In this document: piece by piece, positions 12,037 to 23,813 of the stretch | How the letters are laid out: each line of letters starts with the position of its first letter | Numbering within the stretch: the first letter of the stretch is position 1 | DNA from: Sodiomyces alkalinus F11 | Taxonomy: Eukaryota > Ascomycota > Sordariomycetes > Glomerellales > Plectosphaerellaceae | Direction of reading: 5' to 3' | DNA length: 64,000 bases | Assembly: GCF_003711515.1 (NCBI RefSeq) | Contig: NW_021167080.1 | Coordinates: 3,446,155-3,510,154 of the forward strand | Translations under genes and position numbers: made by a program | The notes under the pieces: model-generated | Told to the model about the DNA's origin: nothing | Databases searched by the model: none | The model's input: the letters and a program-made list of their open reading frames with translations, nothing else

Positions 12037-13723
12037 ATGGCTGACAGATCTAACGGTTCCAGAGGTCATAGCATGATGCTTACGAGAACGACGAGACATA
12101 CACCATGGCCGTCTCTGCCCATGGAGATACGTCGCAGGATTTTAGAGACCATGGTAGGCCAAAAGTCGCCAGGCTGGGCCTCTTTAGCGTCTGTCTGCAA
12201 GGAGTGGCAGCTCGTCATCGAGAAGTACAACTTTCGCCAGCTTAGGCTGCATCCATCATGCCTATCCACACTCTCGCGCCTTAGCATCTGCCGCAGGGAG
12301 CTTATCCGTCACATCTTGCTCGACATTGAGTTGCTCCCGTTCACGTGTCGGAGCTGCGGAGAAAAGGAATCAAAGTCTCATCATTATAGAAACAACGCTA
12401 TCTTCAGTCGAGGTGTCCGGGAACTGCTTTGGATTCTTAGCACGTGGGGAAATGGGAATGATTTCACGCTAGAGCTCAATGCCCATTCGCCTAGCGACTC
12501 GGAGCACTGGTTCAAGCACTACCATTTCACATCCAACGGCAGAGACGACGAAGACGTGACTTCCACCCAGGTAGTCGATCCTAGCCGGACTGACATGTTG
12601 CATGGCTGGAGGGAAGGCTATCAACTCATGCAACCTCCTCTACGAGCTTTCCTACGACTCTTCGAAACGACCCTTTTCCTGCCTTGGCGAGCACGAGTAC
12701 CCCCAGTTCACATAGTCAAAAGCCTCATCGTGCGACGACAATTACGCCGCTGTCTTCTTCCCATAACGCTTCAACAGATATTGGAGCACCTCCGAGGCTT
12801 GGAACATTTGGTCCTGGAGCTATGGCGGGTGTGTGATAAGTGGCACGGAGCATCTAACGATGAGGGTGCGTACACCTCCAATACTTACTTCACGTGGGTG
12901 GTCATTGACATGTTTCCCAGACTTCGCACTCCTGATTCGGACACATCTTCCCCAGACCCTCAAGGTGTCACACTCAAAAACGTACTACTACACTAAAAGA
13001 GAATTCTCTAATGTGTAGGTACTTCTTGAGGTATACATAGTTCAACACAAGGCACTATCGATATTTGAAGATTTCGACGAGAACTTTCGTATAGAACTAC
13101 AAAAATACGCCGCGGGGTCGCCTACAGTGCTGAATTATGATCCCAGGGCCACAAGTCCCAGGTTGGGCGAGGCTTTTGTGTCCAGAAGCCTCCACCTCGA
13201 GGAGCTGTCCGTTTCCTATATGATTGACGCTGAGGATTTCTTTAGCGCCTGTGTACCAGACCACACATGGCAAAGTTTGCGGTCGTTGGCCCTCACATCG
13301 CGAGTTCTGCAAGACCAGGAACGACGCCATGAGATATACGCTCTCCTGCTGAGCGCCGGGACCGCAGCTCTGCAGATGCCCAGACTACAGCATCTTGTGA
13401 TCTGGAGCGAGTCCCACGAGAAGGCGTGTGCCTTTATTTACCAGGCCTACCAGGCAGACAGGCGAGCTGCTTCTATCACCTGGCGTTGTACACTGGGCTT
13501 GGAGCTTAGCTGCACGACTCCCGTGATGGAAGTGTGGCAACGCGTTGCCTCGAAATCTCATCCGTGTGTACTGCACATCGCCGAGCAGTGGATCTTCGAA
13601 GCCGTACTGTCCCATGGCGATGCAATTCATCATTTGAACTTGCCCTGCAGCGTCGTTACCCCTATATCTCTTCGACAGATGCGGAAAGAGGCGGATCAGA
13701 GTATTAAATACGTTTCCCCCTAG
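12037..13723 (+). CDS. F-box protein (fungal family with long leucine-rich-like C-terminal region)
   Basis: I model 12037-12865, 12921-12964 and 13052-13723, 514 aa. Residues about 24-70 form an F-box (WPSLPMEIRRRILE ... WASLASVCKEWQLVIE), which binds Skp1 in SCF ubiquitin ligases. The remainder, with SLHLEELSVSYMIDA, ALTSRVL and a final SHGDAIHHLNL ... PISLRQMRKE, matches from memory a large family of ascomycete F-box proteins (DUF6546-like) of unknown substrate. Intron 1 (55 nt, GTGCGT ... CCCAG) restores the LPQTLK frame. Intron 2 starts at GTGTCA; the acceptor at 13051 gives TLK-ALSIFEDFDENF, which fits the family, while the acceptor at 13018 is also in frame. Without splicing, frame 1 stops at 12996. 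Confidence 0.8.
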
Positions 13724-14853
13724 ACTGACACTTGGGCTCTTGCAGGAGATGAGGGCCAATCCTTTGTTTTATTGAGTGGCTTTCCTCCATCAGATACATA
13801 TGTACGATCAGCATGTTTTGAGAATGTTCATTATTATTGTGATCCGAGATGGGAGCTACATGGTTTGAGTCGTTGCTGGCCAGGGGTCCACGGTGGTATT
13901 TTTTGGGCCCGACTGGGGTGTTATCCACGGCATGACGACGATACCAGTGATGAGGGCGCTAGTCCTAATCAGTGTGAATACATACATTTGTTACGGTACA
14001 GGTAAAACTGAGAACCCGCATGCAAGTCGTCCCCCATGCAAGACAGCAGAAGCGGGAGGAATATGTACGGTACGTTGTACGTTTGTATGTACGAAGTACC
14101 CAGGTAGTCATCAACTGGATCGCGACCTGCATTGATGCATGGGGGGGTTTGACCGCCGGCATGCGTCTTCGGTCAAGGGTATGACATTGGGTGCTTCTAC
14201 ATTCGTACCTTGGGGTACGTAGAGGACCAAGTTGGACGTCTGCGAAATACACGGGCAGACAAGAAACTTCCCTATAAGAAATCCGCGCTCCATATAAGGT
14301 CCCTATCGCCTGTCAAGCCGCTTCCACCGTCCCGCACCTGTGCTTGTATGTATGCCTCAAATTTGTCTTTCTCATTTTACGAATCGAAGCTATATATTCT
14401 GCATGCGGCTGCGGCTCACATCATTACAGTTGCGTCTCTTGCAGCAGGGACAGAATGTGGCGGTCGACGGTGCAGGGACCCGGAATCAAGCCGACGTCCA
14501 AGTCGAGAACAAGGCGCGTTCATGCCCAACCGTCCTCGGAGATTCCTAAAGCGTCGGCGACGATGGCTGAGTTCGACGAAGTACACGTAAGGAACGTGCT
14601 TGGTATATGGGTGTGTACCTAGGAGGCATAGCACACCCCCTCCCGGGACACCCACCTCAGTCCTGATCGAATTACTGGTGGGGAGCATTTGTCTCAGAAT
14701 TGTACCAAATCAGCCCCATCCAGTCCTTTGGAGCTCCCGCGCCTCTTCATTTCCGCCCCTTTTCTTCTCACTAGGTATTTTAGTCATTGCAAAGGAATCC
14801 CGTGCTAGATAATCGCCGGTACACAAATATAACGACGTTCTCCGTGCTCTCCC
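13724..14853. other. Gene-free region with GTAC-type inverted repeats
   Basis: No coding sequence is supported. It holds gtacgttgtac (14070-14080) and gtacgaagtac (14089-14099) side by side, members of dispersed families described in the findings. Short ORFs overlap on several frames without family resemblance. Confidence 0.55.
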
Positions 14854-14879
14854 NNNNNNNNNNNNNNNNNNNNNNNNNN
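14854..14879. other. Assembly gap (26 N)
   Basis: A run of N flanked by C-rich sequence on both sides, suggesting an unresolved homopolymer. Confidence 0.99.
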
Positions 14880-14916
14880 CCCCCCGAAACCAAAAAACCC
14901 CCGTAATACCTACCTA

Positions 14917-15046
14917 CAGTGGGAGGCAATAAGTATTTGAACACTCCTATGTATTTGAGGCTAGATAGTAAGCCATATGCCCTCAGCCTGACATTTTGTG
15001 GGTCGATGGTACATAGGCGTATTCAAATACTTTTTGCCAGGGGCTG
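14917..15046. mobile_element. 130-bp mariner/Fot1-type MITE
   Basis: The left end begins CAGTGGGAGGCAATAAGTAT and the right end, read inward on the minus strand, CAGCCCCTGGCAAAAAGTAT. The two 37-bp ends agree at 29 of 37 positions, all the way to CCTATGTA. The element is bordered by TA on both sides (14915-14916 and 15047-15048), the target duplication of Tc1/mariner elements; CAG-starting ends are usual for fungal pogo/Fot1 relatives. It has no coding capacity, so it would need a transposase from elsewhere. Confidence 0.75.
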
Positions 15047-15590
15047 TAGCTATGCCATCCGTACTTCGTACATACAAATCGCGAGCATCATCAGCCCAGG
15101 TGGGATAGTGTGGCTTATCGCATTTCCGCAGCAAAAGGAGAGAGCGAACCGTTCTTGGGGAGGGAAAGAGGTCCGTACGTTTACCTACTTGAATGAGCTC
15201 TCTTCGTCGTCAACCTACTCTCCCCGTGTCTCAGGTGCCCAGAAAAGAAATGACGTCCTGGCACGCAAGGCAGCTCTGGCATACCAAGTACATTGTATGA
15301 AATAGGTCGTAGATCGCACTTCGCGCATCGTCCTTCCTTCCGTATGTGGTATGGCAGCCACAAGTTCAGCTGCAGTCTGCAATTGCAAAATCCTTCTAGA
15401 ATTCCCAGGGTCCTTTTTTTTTTTTAAGTGCCCAACGATGCACTCGCACTTCAAACCTCTGTCTCAAAACTCGGCGCAACCTGGCACAATTCCATAATTG
15501 TGGCTAAGAACCTGGAAGGGCAGTGGAGGCGGGGCAGCAGGCTGGTACCTTGCGTTAGCGTCTTCGTGGAGAAACTGCAGCGATCAAGCG

Positions 15591-15680
15591 GAAGCAGAAG
15601 CAGAAGCAGAAGCAGAAGCAGAAGCAGAAGCAGAAGCAGAAGCAGAAGCAGAAGCAGAAGCAGAAGCAGAAGCAGAAGCA
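15591..15680. repeat. (GAAGCA)n hexanucleotide array
   Basis: About 15 uninterrupted copies of gaagca. It creates a Glu-Ala or Ser-Arg repeat in spurious frames. Confidence 0.95.
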
Positions 15681-16629
15681 GGGTAGTCGATTCCCAGCAA
15701 TCAACGGGACAGGCCAGGGGTCAAGACGCGGCCACGGCACGCTAGGTCCCGGGGGGAAGGCACGGCGAAGAAGAGAAAGACTTGTTTCAACTCTTCGACA
15801 TCCGCAGCGAATGGGAAAAGAAAGCCCTGTTAGGAGTAGGTAAGGTCAAAATGAAAAGAAAAAAAAAAGAAAAAAAGGAGGAAATAAGGAAAGAATGGGG
15901 GCGGAGGAAAAGGCGGGAATTTAGCTCGACGAGTACGAAGTAAAGAGTACGTACCCGTCCCTGTGGTCTGTGGTCTGTGGTCCGTCATCTTCTCATCTCC
16001 CAATGAACATCCGAATGTTCCTGAAAGCTCGTTTCTTCCCCGCGCATTAATCCGGGTAAGGTAATTCCGTATTTGGTACATTGGGGTGATTGGTGCCTGA
16101 AGTCGAAGTCTGCAGAGTACGTCGTAGGTACATGCCTAGGTAATGAGCAGCAGTGTGTACATACGGAGTAAGTCCTCAGTAACATGTACTTCGCAGAACC
16201 AGTCGTTTCGGCCCCTGCTCGGATTTTGACCCGACGGCTAAGATTTCTTTTATTTGTTCTTTTCTTTCTTTTCTCCGTTCCCACCCTGTTTGGGGGGCAT
16301 GTCTCTTCTTGCTGCCGGCATTTGGCTTTTCGGCGCGCGTTGTACATTCGTCATTTGGTACTTCAGTCCACGCTAGCCATCCCCTTAATATAAGGTAAGG
16401 TACACGTATACCACGGGATTACAGAGAAGCAGCATCATTTTAAGTACACACCCGGGCAATTTTTTTCCTTCATCTTTGTACATATACAACGTACGCAATT
16501 TCGTCCCGGGAAACTGGACGCGCGATGCGTCACTCTGTAATACGCTAACTGTCTGCACCTTCCTCTGCTCATGTCGTTTAAGCCCACGCCTAAAAAACAA
16601 AACTTAGTCTTGAGCTATTCAGTAATTAC

Positions 16630-16675
16630 CCCCCCTCCCACCTCCACCTCCACCTCCACCTCCACCTCCACCCCT
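16630..16675. repeat. (CCACCT)n hexanucleotide array
   Basis: About seven copies of cacctc in a C/T-only tract. Confidence 0.85.
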
Positions 16676-16787
16676 TCTTTTCTTCTCTTTCTTCTGATCT
16701 GCTGAAGCAATTGGTCCGTACCTGACGCGGACCCAAGCCTAAATAAACAAGCTGGGACGGTCAGAGAACGATCCGGATCAATGCTTC

Positions 16788-16820
16788 GTCCAACGTCCAA
16801 CGTCCAACGTCCAACGTACA
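16788..16820. repeat. (CGTCCAA)n heptanucleotide repeat
   Basis: Four near-perfect tandem copies of cgtccaa, ending in cgtacaa. Confidence 0.85.
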
Positions 16821-18940
16821 ACATCCATAAGGTACTCCCGGCTGGCCGGTGGCCTTGACAGAGTCTTCCTGAAAACAGCATCAGCTCCATACGTCGTAGC
16901 GCTCCCCGCTTGACCGAGACCTGACTCTACAAGCTCGCAAGCTAGTCCCCATTCTGGGCGTAGTTCATCTTGGCACGCCTTGACGCATGACACTTGAACG
17001 AGCCTCTAGGTGATCGGCGTCCAGGTAGTCTGAGGTACTATCTCTGTCTGTCGGGCATTACTACATCATTGCCCTGCCCTACCCTGGCCAATCTCAATCT
17101 GCTGCGCTTTCTCATCTCGTCTTCTTAGTGTATTATGGCGGGCACATCCTCAATCATCCGCTAGTTGAACGCCTTGCTTCTGCTCTTGTTCTTGTCCTTG
17201 TCCTTGTCCTTGATGTAACCCTTTATCCTCCCTCCCCCCTTTTGCTTACAACGCACTATCAGGATTCGGATGCTGTGGATGGACCCCCCATAACACCTTA
17301 CCCTTAACTGTTTCCCCCCTGAACCTGACCGCCGTCTTCCCACGTTCTCATTCAGATCGATTGACTCCGCTCCATCCGCTCCAACCGTCTATCCTCTAAT
17401 CCGTACAACGTACTCACTCCTGTAGGGCAGTCGATCTCTTTGCTGTCACTCCCCTGGTGCTCATTTCATTCCCAGGACGCTCCTCCCCGACCTCGACGTT
17501 CGGTTCACACTTATCGAACGACTACCCGCTCGGCACTGTCCTCGGCAAGACACCTCGAGGAGACCCTGCTCCTACTTTGCGCTGGGCATCTCCATCTCCG
17601 TCGCGCTTCGTTTGGTTTCAACCTGCTCTCAACGCCACTCCAGTGTCAAACGACCAAGGACCACAGCGAACTCGACGACGCCCCGTGCTCTTTATCATCG
17701 GCAGAAGCAGAAGTAGCCGCGCCGACTTTTTCATGTGTCCACCACCCTCGGTCGAGTTACTTGGCTTTGATGCAAGAAATTTCGTTGAGACACTCCTATC
17801 GCCATCCCGTCTTCCCGCCCTATCACGGTCTCTATCACATTCTCTTGAACCGCGTATCTCCAACCCTCCAATCTAAATCATACGTTACCGGCCCCCCATC
17901 AGTCTGGCGTCTGTGTAGAAGGTCCTAGGCTTCACTTACGGTCCTCACCTTTCTCATTCCTCACGCTCCCCCACCCCAATCCAACGTCGTTGTATCCTTT
18001 GCAACCTCTGCCCTTACCCAGCTACTCCGCCACAGAAACCACGAAATCCTTTGCCGCCGAATTCTCTTGCACCCGACGGTCTGGGTGCGTCCGAGCGAAG
18101 CGCCTTGCTGCTCCCGTGCCTATTTAGGTAGTGTCCTGGTTACCGAGTGTGAGACCCTGGTGCGGCTTCATCGCCAGGGAACACCACGCAGGGACCTGCC
18201 TGCTGGTTATGCTAGCCTTTCCCACTTGCAGGCACCTCCTGGGGTACTCCTGGCATCAAGCTTGACGCCTGCTTTGACAACTCAAGGCCCCCATTCGCCT
18301 CATTCGTCGGGCTCATTACTCACAGAGTGCGCAGCCTGAAAAGAAAAAGAAAATCTCGAACGCGTCTCGACCCTCGCTCGTCAGCGCAAAGACAACGGCT
18401 CGTCAGCGTTCTTCGTCCCTGTCTCCCCCCCTCCTCTTCCATCAGAATTCCTTCCCCAGGTGAGGGTTCCAGAGCGCAGGCTCCTAAGCGCTAAAGCACT
18501 CGAGGTGTGCTCACCACAGGCACGGGCACGCACACGGGTAGCGCCCCGGATCAGGTCTGCCAGGGCGTATTCCACTCTACTAGTATAGACTTTGCATTCC
18601 CATCGATTTTCTCGCATCCCCCCAGCTTTTTTCTGCGGGACCTATTCTGATCGAGACCTGGTCGGCCTTGGGTGAGGGCTACTATTACTGCCCTGCCACC
18701 TTGCGTCTGGACCCCCAATCCCACCTCGTCGCCTTAATTCCACTATATCCGACCTCCCACTGCGGTGCTCGCTCGCTCGATTGACTCCTCAGCTTGGAGT
18801 TGGCCTTTCGGCTTTTCCGCATTGGCGAGACAACAGACGCATCCCGCGCTGCGACTTGCGCATCCGCCGTACCCAGCCTCGACGAATCTCCTAACATCGA
18901 GTCCACCACTGGCACGCGAAAGTGGAGGACGGTCTGTGGT

Positions 18941-20231
18941 ATGGAGGATCATAATCGCCTTCGAAGGCAGAATGAACAGCCCATGCACCCGGCATCTAAC
19001 CCAAGATATGTGCACGATCCTTCGCAGGGACGCCGTTCCATGCCCGCCGGGTCCTCCGATCGTTACAACCGGCCCGCGCCGGTGAACACACCACCCTCTC
19101 AGGGGAGAGCGATTGCGGGAGCGGGTAGCTACAGCGCGTACAACTATCCCGAGCAAGTCACGGGGTCCTTCGCCACCTCCATGGCGGCCAATTCGATGCA
19201 CTATCAGTCGGGGTATGGGCAGGACGGTCGGCAACAGCCAAGCTTTGCGGGCTACAACACAATGCCCATGGGTTACGAAAACCTGGCGGGTACCACAGGT
19301 TCCGTTTATGACGCGCAAGCGCAGTTTCAGCGGCAGCCTGCAGGTGCCTCCATCTTGCCAACCGACGTGCAAGCATCATATTTCCCCAACGACCCGAACA
19401 GCACCCCCGGCCCTTCCACCCTTTCGCACGCGCAGCCGGCCACTGCCACCCCCACAACGTACCAGTCATCATCCCAGTTGCAGCAGGGTTTCTCGACGAC
19501 CAACATGTCCGGCGTAGGCGGCATGGCCCAGCCGACACCAAACGCGGAGGTGGCGATAGAAGAGCAAGAATACCCGGTGTCGGGGGGGTTGGAAGAGAAA
19601 TGGATCGAATACCAGACAGCCTTGCGGGGCGTGTTCCAAAACATCCGCGCCGGTGCCCTGGAATCCGCGAGCCAGTCGCTTCTGGACGTTTCCAACTGGC
19701 TCTTGTCCCAGGTCCAGGAACTAGGTGAGTGGAAAAAAAAAAAAAAAAAAAAAAAAAAGAGAGAGCTAGTCGGATGCCTCTTTTTCTTCTTCTTTTCCCT
19801 GCAGAGTTTTGACTGACGACAGGAGTTGCAGGGCTGTGCCAGGACGACCCGAAGCTGCACCAAGACCGGATCAAGCTCTGGGAGAACTTCAACCACGCGT
19901 GGCTGGCGCTCTTCCAGGCCCAGAAGGACATGATGCAGCCCGGGCGGTTACTGCAGCGGCCGCAGAGCCTCGTATCGGAGGAAGGCCTGGAGAGGATGGG
20001 CAAGGAGCTCATTCGGCTATGCGACGGTATCGAGCGCCATGGCCTTGTGGACTACCACTATGGCGTCTGGGAGGAACGGATCCTCGATAGTACGTCGTTG
20101 CGCTGGACACTCCAACCTTGGGAGGCGACACTGACCCTGATCTACCTTGCCTAGTTATCCAAGAGTGTTTGGATATAACCCAATCCGCCGACGGCAGCGG
20201 GCCCCACGCTCACTCTGGCGGGAGCGGCTGA
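18941..20231 (+). CDS. Conserved fungal protein with disordered N-terminus and helical C-terminal domain
   Basis: Exons 18941-19724, 19823-20089 and 20155-20231 give 375 aa. The first 200 residues are Ser/Gln/Pro/Tyr-rich and probably disordered. The last about 150 are helical and ordered, with EEKWIEYQTALRGVFQNIR, LLDVSNWLLSQVQELG, LWENFNHAWLALFQAQKDMM and LCDGIERHGLVDYHYGVWEE. I believe a protein like this is conserved across filamentous ascomycetes, but I cannot name it or give a function. Intron 1 (98 nt, GTGAGT ... GACAG) contains a run of 26 A. Intron 2 (65 nt) has a GTACGT donor. ATG 18941 is the first in-frame ATG; the frame stays open upstream to 18794 only from a TTG codon. The long C/T-rich leader suggests a regulated gene. 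Confidence 0.82.
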
Positions 20232-22962
20232 TTTTTCTCGGTCATGACGACAGCGACGGGACGATAAAGCATGACAAAATTGCTGTTTTAAGCATCCCCC
20301 AACGAGACAAGAAGAAAAAGAAGAAGAGTGGTCGAAAAGGGGAAGAAAAAGAAAAGATTACAATGCCAAGAGTGGTCACTCACAGGTGTTTTGCTGTCAC
20401 CAGGGGACGGCCTTGAACCTTGAGCTGTATATTTATTCTGCATACGGACCTAGAGTCAGGTGACAGACCTGGTCCTTTGAAGCCATACTGTGAAATGACT
20501 TCTATTTTCACTCTGGGAGTTTGGATAAGAAAGGATGCCACACGGGCTGGGCAGGAGTTGGGCTGGATGAGCTTTTTCTGCTCTTCTCATATGCATGACA
20601 CGTGTGTACCGGACACTGTCTACCTTATGTCTACACGAAACTTACAGCATTTTACTGTCTTTGTGGTTTCTTTACGCGCTCTCCAGGCCAGGATATTCGG
20701 TGTTGAGCTTTCTTTCTTGTACGGGGTAGACACGGAGAAGTGTCTGAGGGAAGAAGAAAAGGGAAGAAACTGGGACAACGGGAATGGGCCATGGAAGCTT
20801 GGAAACTTAAAATCGGCGTGTATTATAGGTACGGTACGGATGGACGGGACAGGCGAGACACGATATAGACTATGTATTGCCTGTAACGTTGTATTATTTG
20901 TGTTTGTGTTTGTATTTGTGTTTTATGTTTATTAAGGTCTACAACGGTGATGCACGAAGGGTGATGTGAAGTGAAACGAAACGAAACGAACAGGGGCTTT
21001 AATGATGTTTCCGTGACGTTTCCATCATGTTTCCACATGGATTCAAGCAACCATATGGAACCAGCCCAGAAACTCCCAGTCACAAGATTCTTATCGTCGA
21101 AGCTGGTATGTCGTCCTCCTCACGAAAACCTACCTACTCCGTAGTTGGTGACCCTGCCGTCCCCGCGTCGATCTCGGGAGATTTTCTGTCCAATTCAGGC
21201 GACGATCATTCCTTGGCAACCAACCTCAACCAACACCCCGGGTTACCAACGAGTTCACGCGTAGTCAAAGGGACATGTGACCTGTCATTTCGGGCATCTT
21301 CAGTCCTCGTGTTCCACGCCCCCTCCTTTCTTCAAAATATGGGTCCAGTGTCAAGCCGCCTCGGTCTAGCTACGATGTTCGACACACAAAGGAAATAACG
21401 TAGGAACATGTTCCAGGGTCTTTGAATGGGAAACGAGGCGCTCTGCGTGCCCCGTACCTAGTCAGCCGGCTCATCGACGATTGATTCATTCTGCAGCACC
21501 CACCCGTACCTTATTCATGTATTGGCCACCCGAGAGAGACATGCAGATGGGACACACACACCATGAGTTGTAGCCTCGTCTGCTCCTCCAAAGCACAGCC
21601 AATCGTCACACAACCGTGAAATCTTATTTTGACGGCTTTGGTTCCACCAGTCAGCCTCGCCTCATTCAGCAGCCTCATTCTTGTCTTGTCCCGGCAGTCA
21701 GGAAGTCAAGCTCTACTTTGATAAGTGGGAAGAAGTCGGGTTGTCCGAGCGCCTATGCTTCTCGGGGCCCCCGTTCTCCTCTTTATTTTCCCGCTACTCC
21801 CTTTTCCTTCTTTTTTTTCGCCCTCGATCAATCCACTTAGACATACAACAATGCGGAGATGTATCTCGTGTGTATTATATTATGTATCTTCGGCATTAAC
21901 TAAGGTACCTTAGGAATGTAGTCCCTTGGCCGCGAAGGGATCGATCGCGCCCCTTTGCGGCAGATCTGTCGGGACCAGCTGAACTGAGTCCATTGTCTCG
22001 GATCGGTACCTTAGGTGCGGCGGATGAGACACAGGGATCGGTTTGTCGTTGCCAATTGGCCGGCTTTCGAAGTAAGGTACTCCAAGGTCCATTCAGCCAG
22101 TCCTCGTCACAGATACATAACTATCATGTCAATCTTGCTTGGTAGAAAGTTGAAGTGGTGAAGTATCTCCAGGCCGTAATACCAAGGTATCTGCTAGCGT
22201 TTGTGATTTTGCTTCAGCAGAGACCCAAGGTGCTCGATATTGCATGGTGTATTAGTTCGAATCACCAGCATGCCAGCGGCAGGACAGAATAAACCAGGCC
22301 TGGACAAGGCTTCGTCTTCAGCGAGATGAGACAGACATGACCAACTTGCCTGTAATTCTGCTAGTCGGAGTCATCACTCATCATTCTAAGAGCCCTCGCG
22401 GAATTTCTTCTACTGTGGAAAAATGACTGCGTATCCAAATGCTTGAGCTCGTGCCCATCTCGGCCCCTGACCTAGTATACGCAGAGCCCTGCTAAGGCGT
22501 AGGGCAAGACGGGATAGAAGTCGGGCTTCCTTCCGCAAGACGGATGCTCCTGTTGGTAGTCAGCCATATAGCGCAGGACTGAAAGACAAAGCATACCAAC
22601 ACTTACCTGCGAGGGCACAATCTGCCATGTCGCCATATCAGTGCAGGGCCATTCATCATACTTCCTGTGTCATATATCGGCGGTATAGTAGGATAGCTCA
22701 AGCACATATACCAGCAGGAACCAAGAAGAACGATCAGGAGCACGTAGTTCTGGACTAAGACGCAGTCTAACCACCTCCTTTTCGCCGGGCTGCCTCGGGG
22801 TATTCTATTCCAAACGCAAGAAGAAACTTCCTGTTGCCCCCCCACCGCTGTCGTTCCTTGTCCGTAAACATCAGTAGTTGTCATGTCTCGTGATGCGGCC
22901 GCTTCGCTCATCGGCCCCTTCCTCCCCTCCCCTCCCACCCCCTCGAATGGGAAGAACAGAAA
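20232..22962. other. Intergenic, no supported gene
   Basis: It holds the 3' flanks of the convergent conserved-protein gene (+) and the calcineurin B gene (-). The largest ORF (20420-20935, 171 codons) is Cys/Val-rich with no domain and ends in a (TGTGTT)n-like tract near 20890-20930. aaggtacctta (21902-21912) and ggtacctta (about 22006) belong to the dispersed palindromes. Confidence 0.55.
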
Positions 22963-23813
22963 CTAGAATTGATCCAAGGTCATGCTCATGCTGACGTCCG
23001 TGCTCTCGACCATCTTGGTAAACTCCTCGAAGCTGATGCGCCCGTCCTTGTCGAGGTCGGCCTCCATGATCGTCTTGTCGACAATCTGCTGCAGCTGCTG
23101 GTCTTTGAGGTTGCTACCCACCATCATCTTGAGCACAATGAAGAGCTCCCCGTTGCTGATGTACCCGTCGCGGTCGATGTCGTAGACCTTGAACGCGAAC
23201 CGGAGCTTCTGTTCCTTGTTGCCCTTGGACGAGAAGGCGCTCAGGCCCGAGACGAACTCTTGGAAATCGACGTCGCCGCCGCCGTCTTCGTCGAAGATGG
23301 CAATCATCCTATTGTTGTCGGAGGGAAGCGAGCGCAAGGTTAGCTGGTATGCCTTTTTTTTTCCTCCTTTTCTTTTCCCTTTCTTTTTCCTTTTTCTTCT
23401 TCTCTTTCCTTTCTTCTTTTTTGCGCTGTGCCTGATGGCTGCACTGGGGAGAGACGACCATGGCAGTACCTTGTTGCTAACGGGTTCGACGAAATCTGGG
23501 GCAGGCTAAGGAACTCTTCGCGCTCGATTGTACCGGAGTTGTCCTGCGGAATAGGCTGTCAGGATGCCGTGCTCACCTCTACCGCCCCGGGGGAAGGGTT
23601 GTTCGAGGTTGGAGGAAACATACCTTGTCCAGCTTCATGAATCGTTTCCTTAGACGGTCGACTTCGTCTCTATCGACTAGCAAGCACCCATAGTCAGAAT
23701 CTAACCGAGTACAAGACGGGGGATGTATTTTCGATTCTGTAGAAGCGGGGGAGGGGCTCACAGTTGGACCCCTGGACGATGTTGTCCAGCACGGCGCTGG
23801 TGGTGTTGCCCAT
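22963..23813 (-). CDS. CNB1: Calcineurin regulatory subunit B
   Basis: Exons 23813-23762, 23676-23624, 23543-23470 and 23308-22963 give exactly 174 aa, the length of fungal CnbA/CNB1. It begins [11 protein letters not shown]; Gly2 is in a good N-myristoylation context. Four EF-hands follow: [36 protein letters not shown] and [12 protein letters not shown], each with the acidic loop ligands in place. It binds calcium and activates the catalytic subunit CnaA, which dephosphorylates Crz1 in stress, growth and virulence signalling. All three introns have proper donors (GTGAGC, GTATGT, GTACTG) and join in phase; the third (23309-23469) holds a long pyrimidine tract on the plus strand. The gene diverges from EPL1. 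Confidence 0.97.

Larger units (their letters stand above)
15049..18940. other. Gene-poor region and long pyrimidine-rich leader
   Basis: The part up to about 16.9 kb carries microsatellites and gtac repeats (gtacttcgtac at 15061-15071) and no gene I can support. From about 17.0 to 18.94 kb the plus strand becomes markedly C/T-rich with gtacaacgtac at 17403-17413. This looks like the promoter and long 5' leader of the gene starting at 18941, perhaps with leader introns, which I cannot place. ORFs of 100-160 codons here are low-complexity Ser/Pro/Arg frames. Confidence 0.5.

Noticed and set aside
15591..15680. Possible CRISPR-like or satellite array
   Set aside because: A plain hexanucleotide microsatellite with no spacers, in a fungal nuclear genome.
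20420..20935. 171-codon plus-strand ORF
   Set aside because: No recognisable domain, and it ends in a simple-sequence TTTGTG tract that codes for Val-Phe repeats. Most likely downstream untranslated DNA.
22240..22290. tRNA-like gttcgaatc segment
   Set aside because: It resembles a B box, but I could not find matching acceptor and anticodon stems around it.
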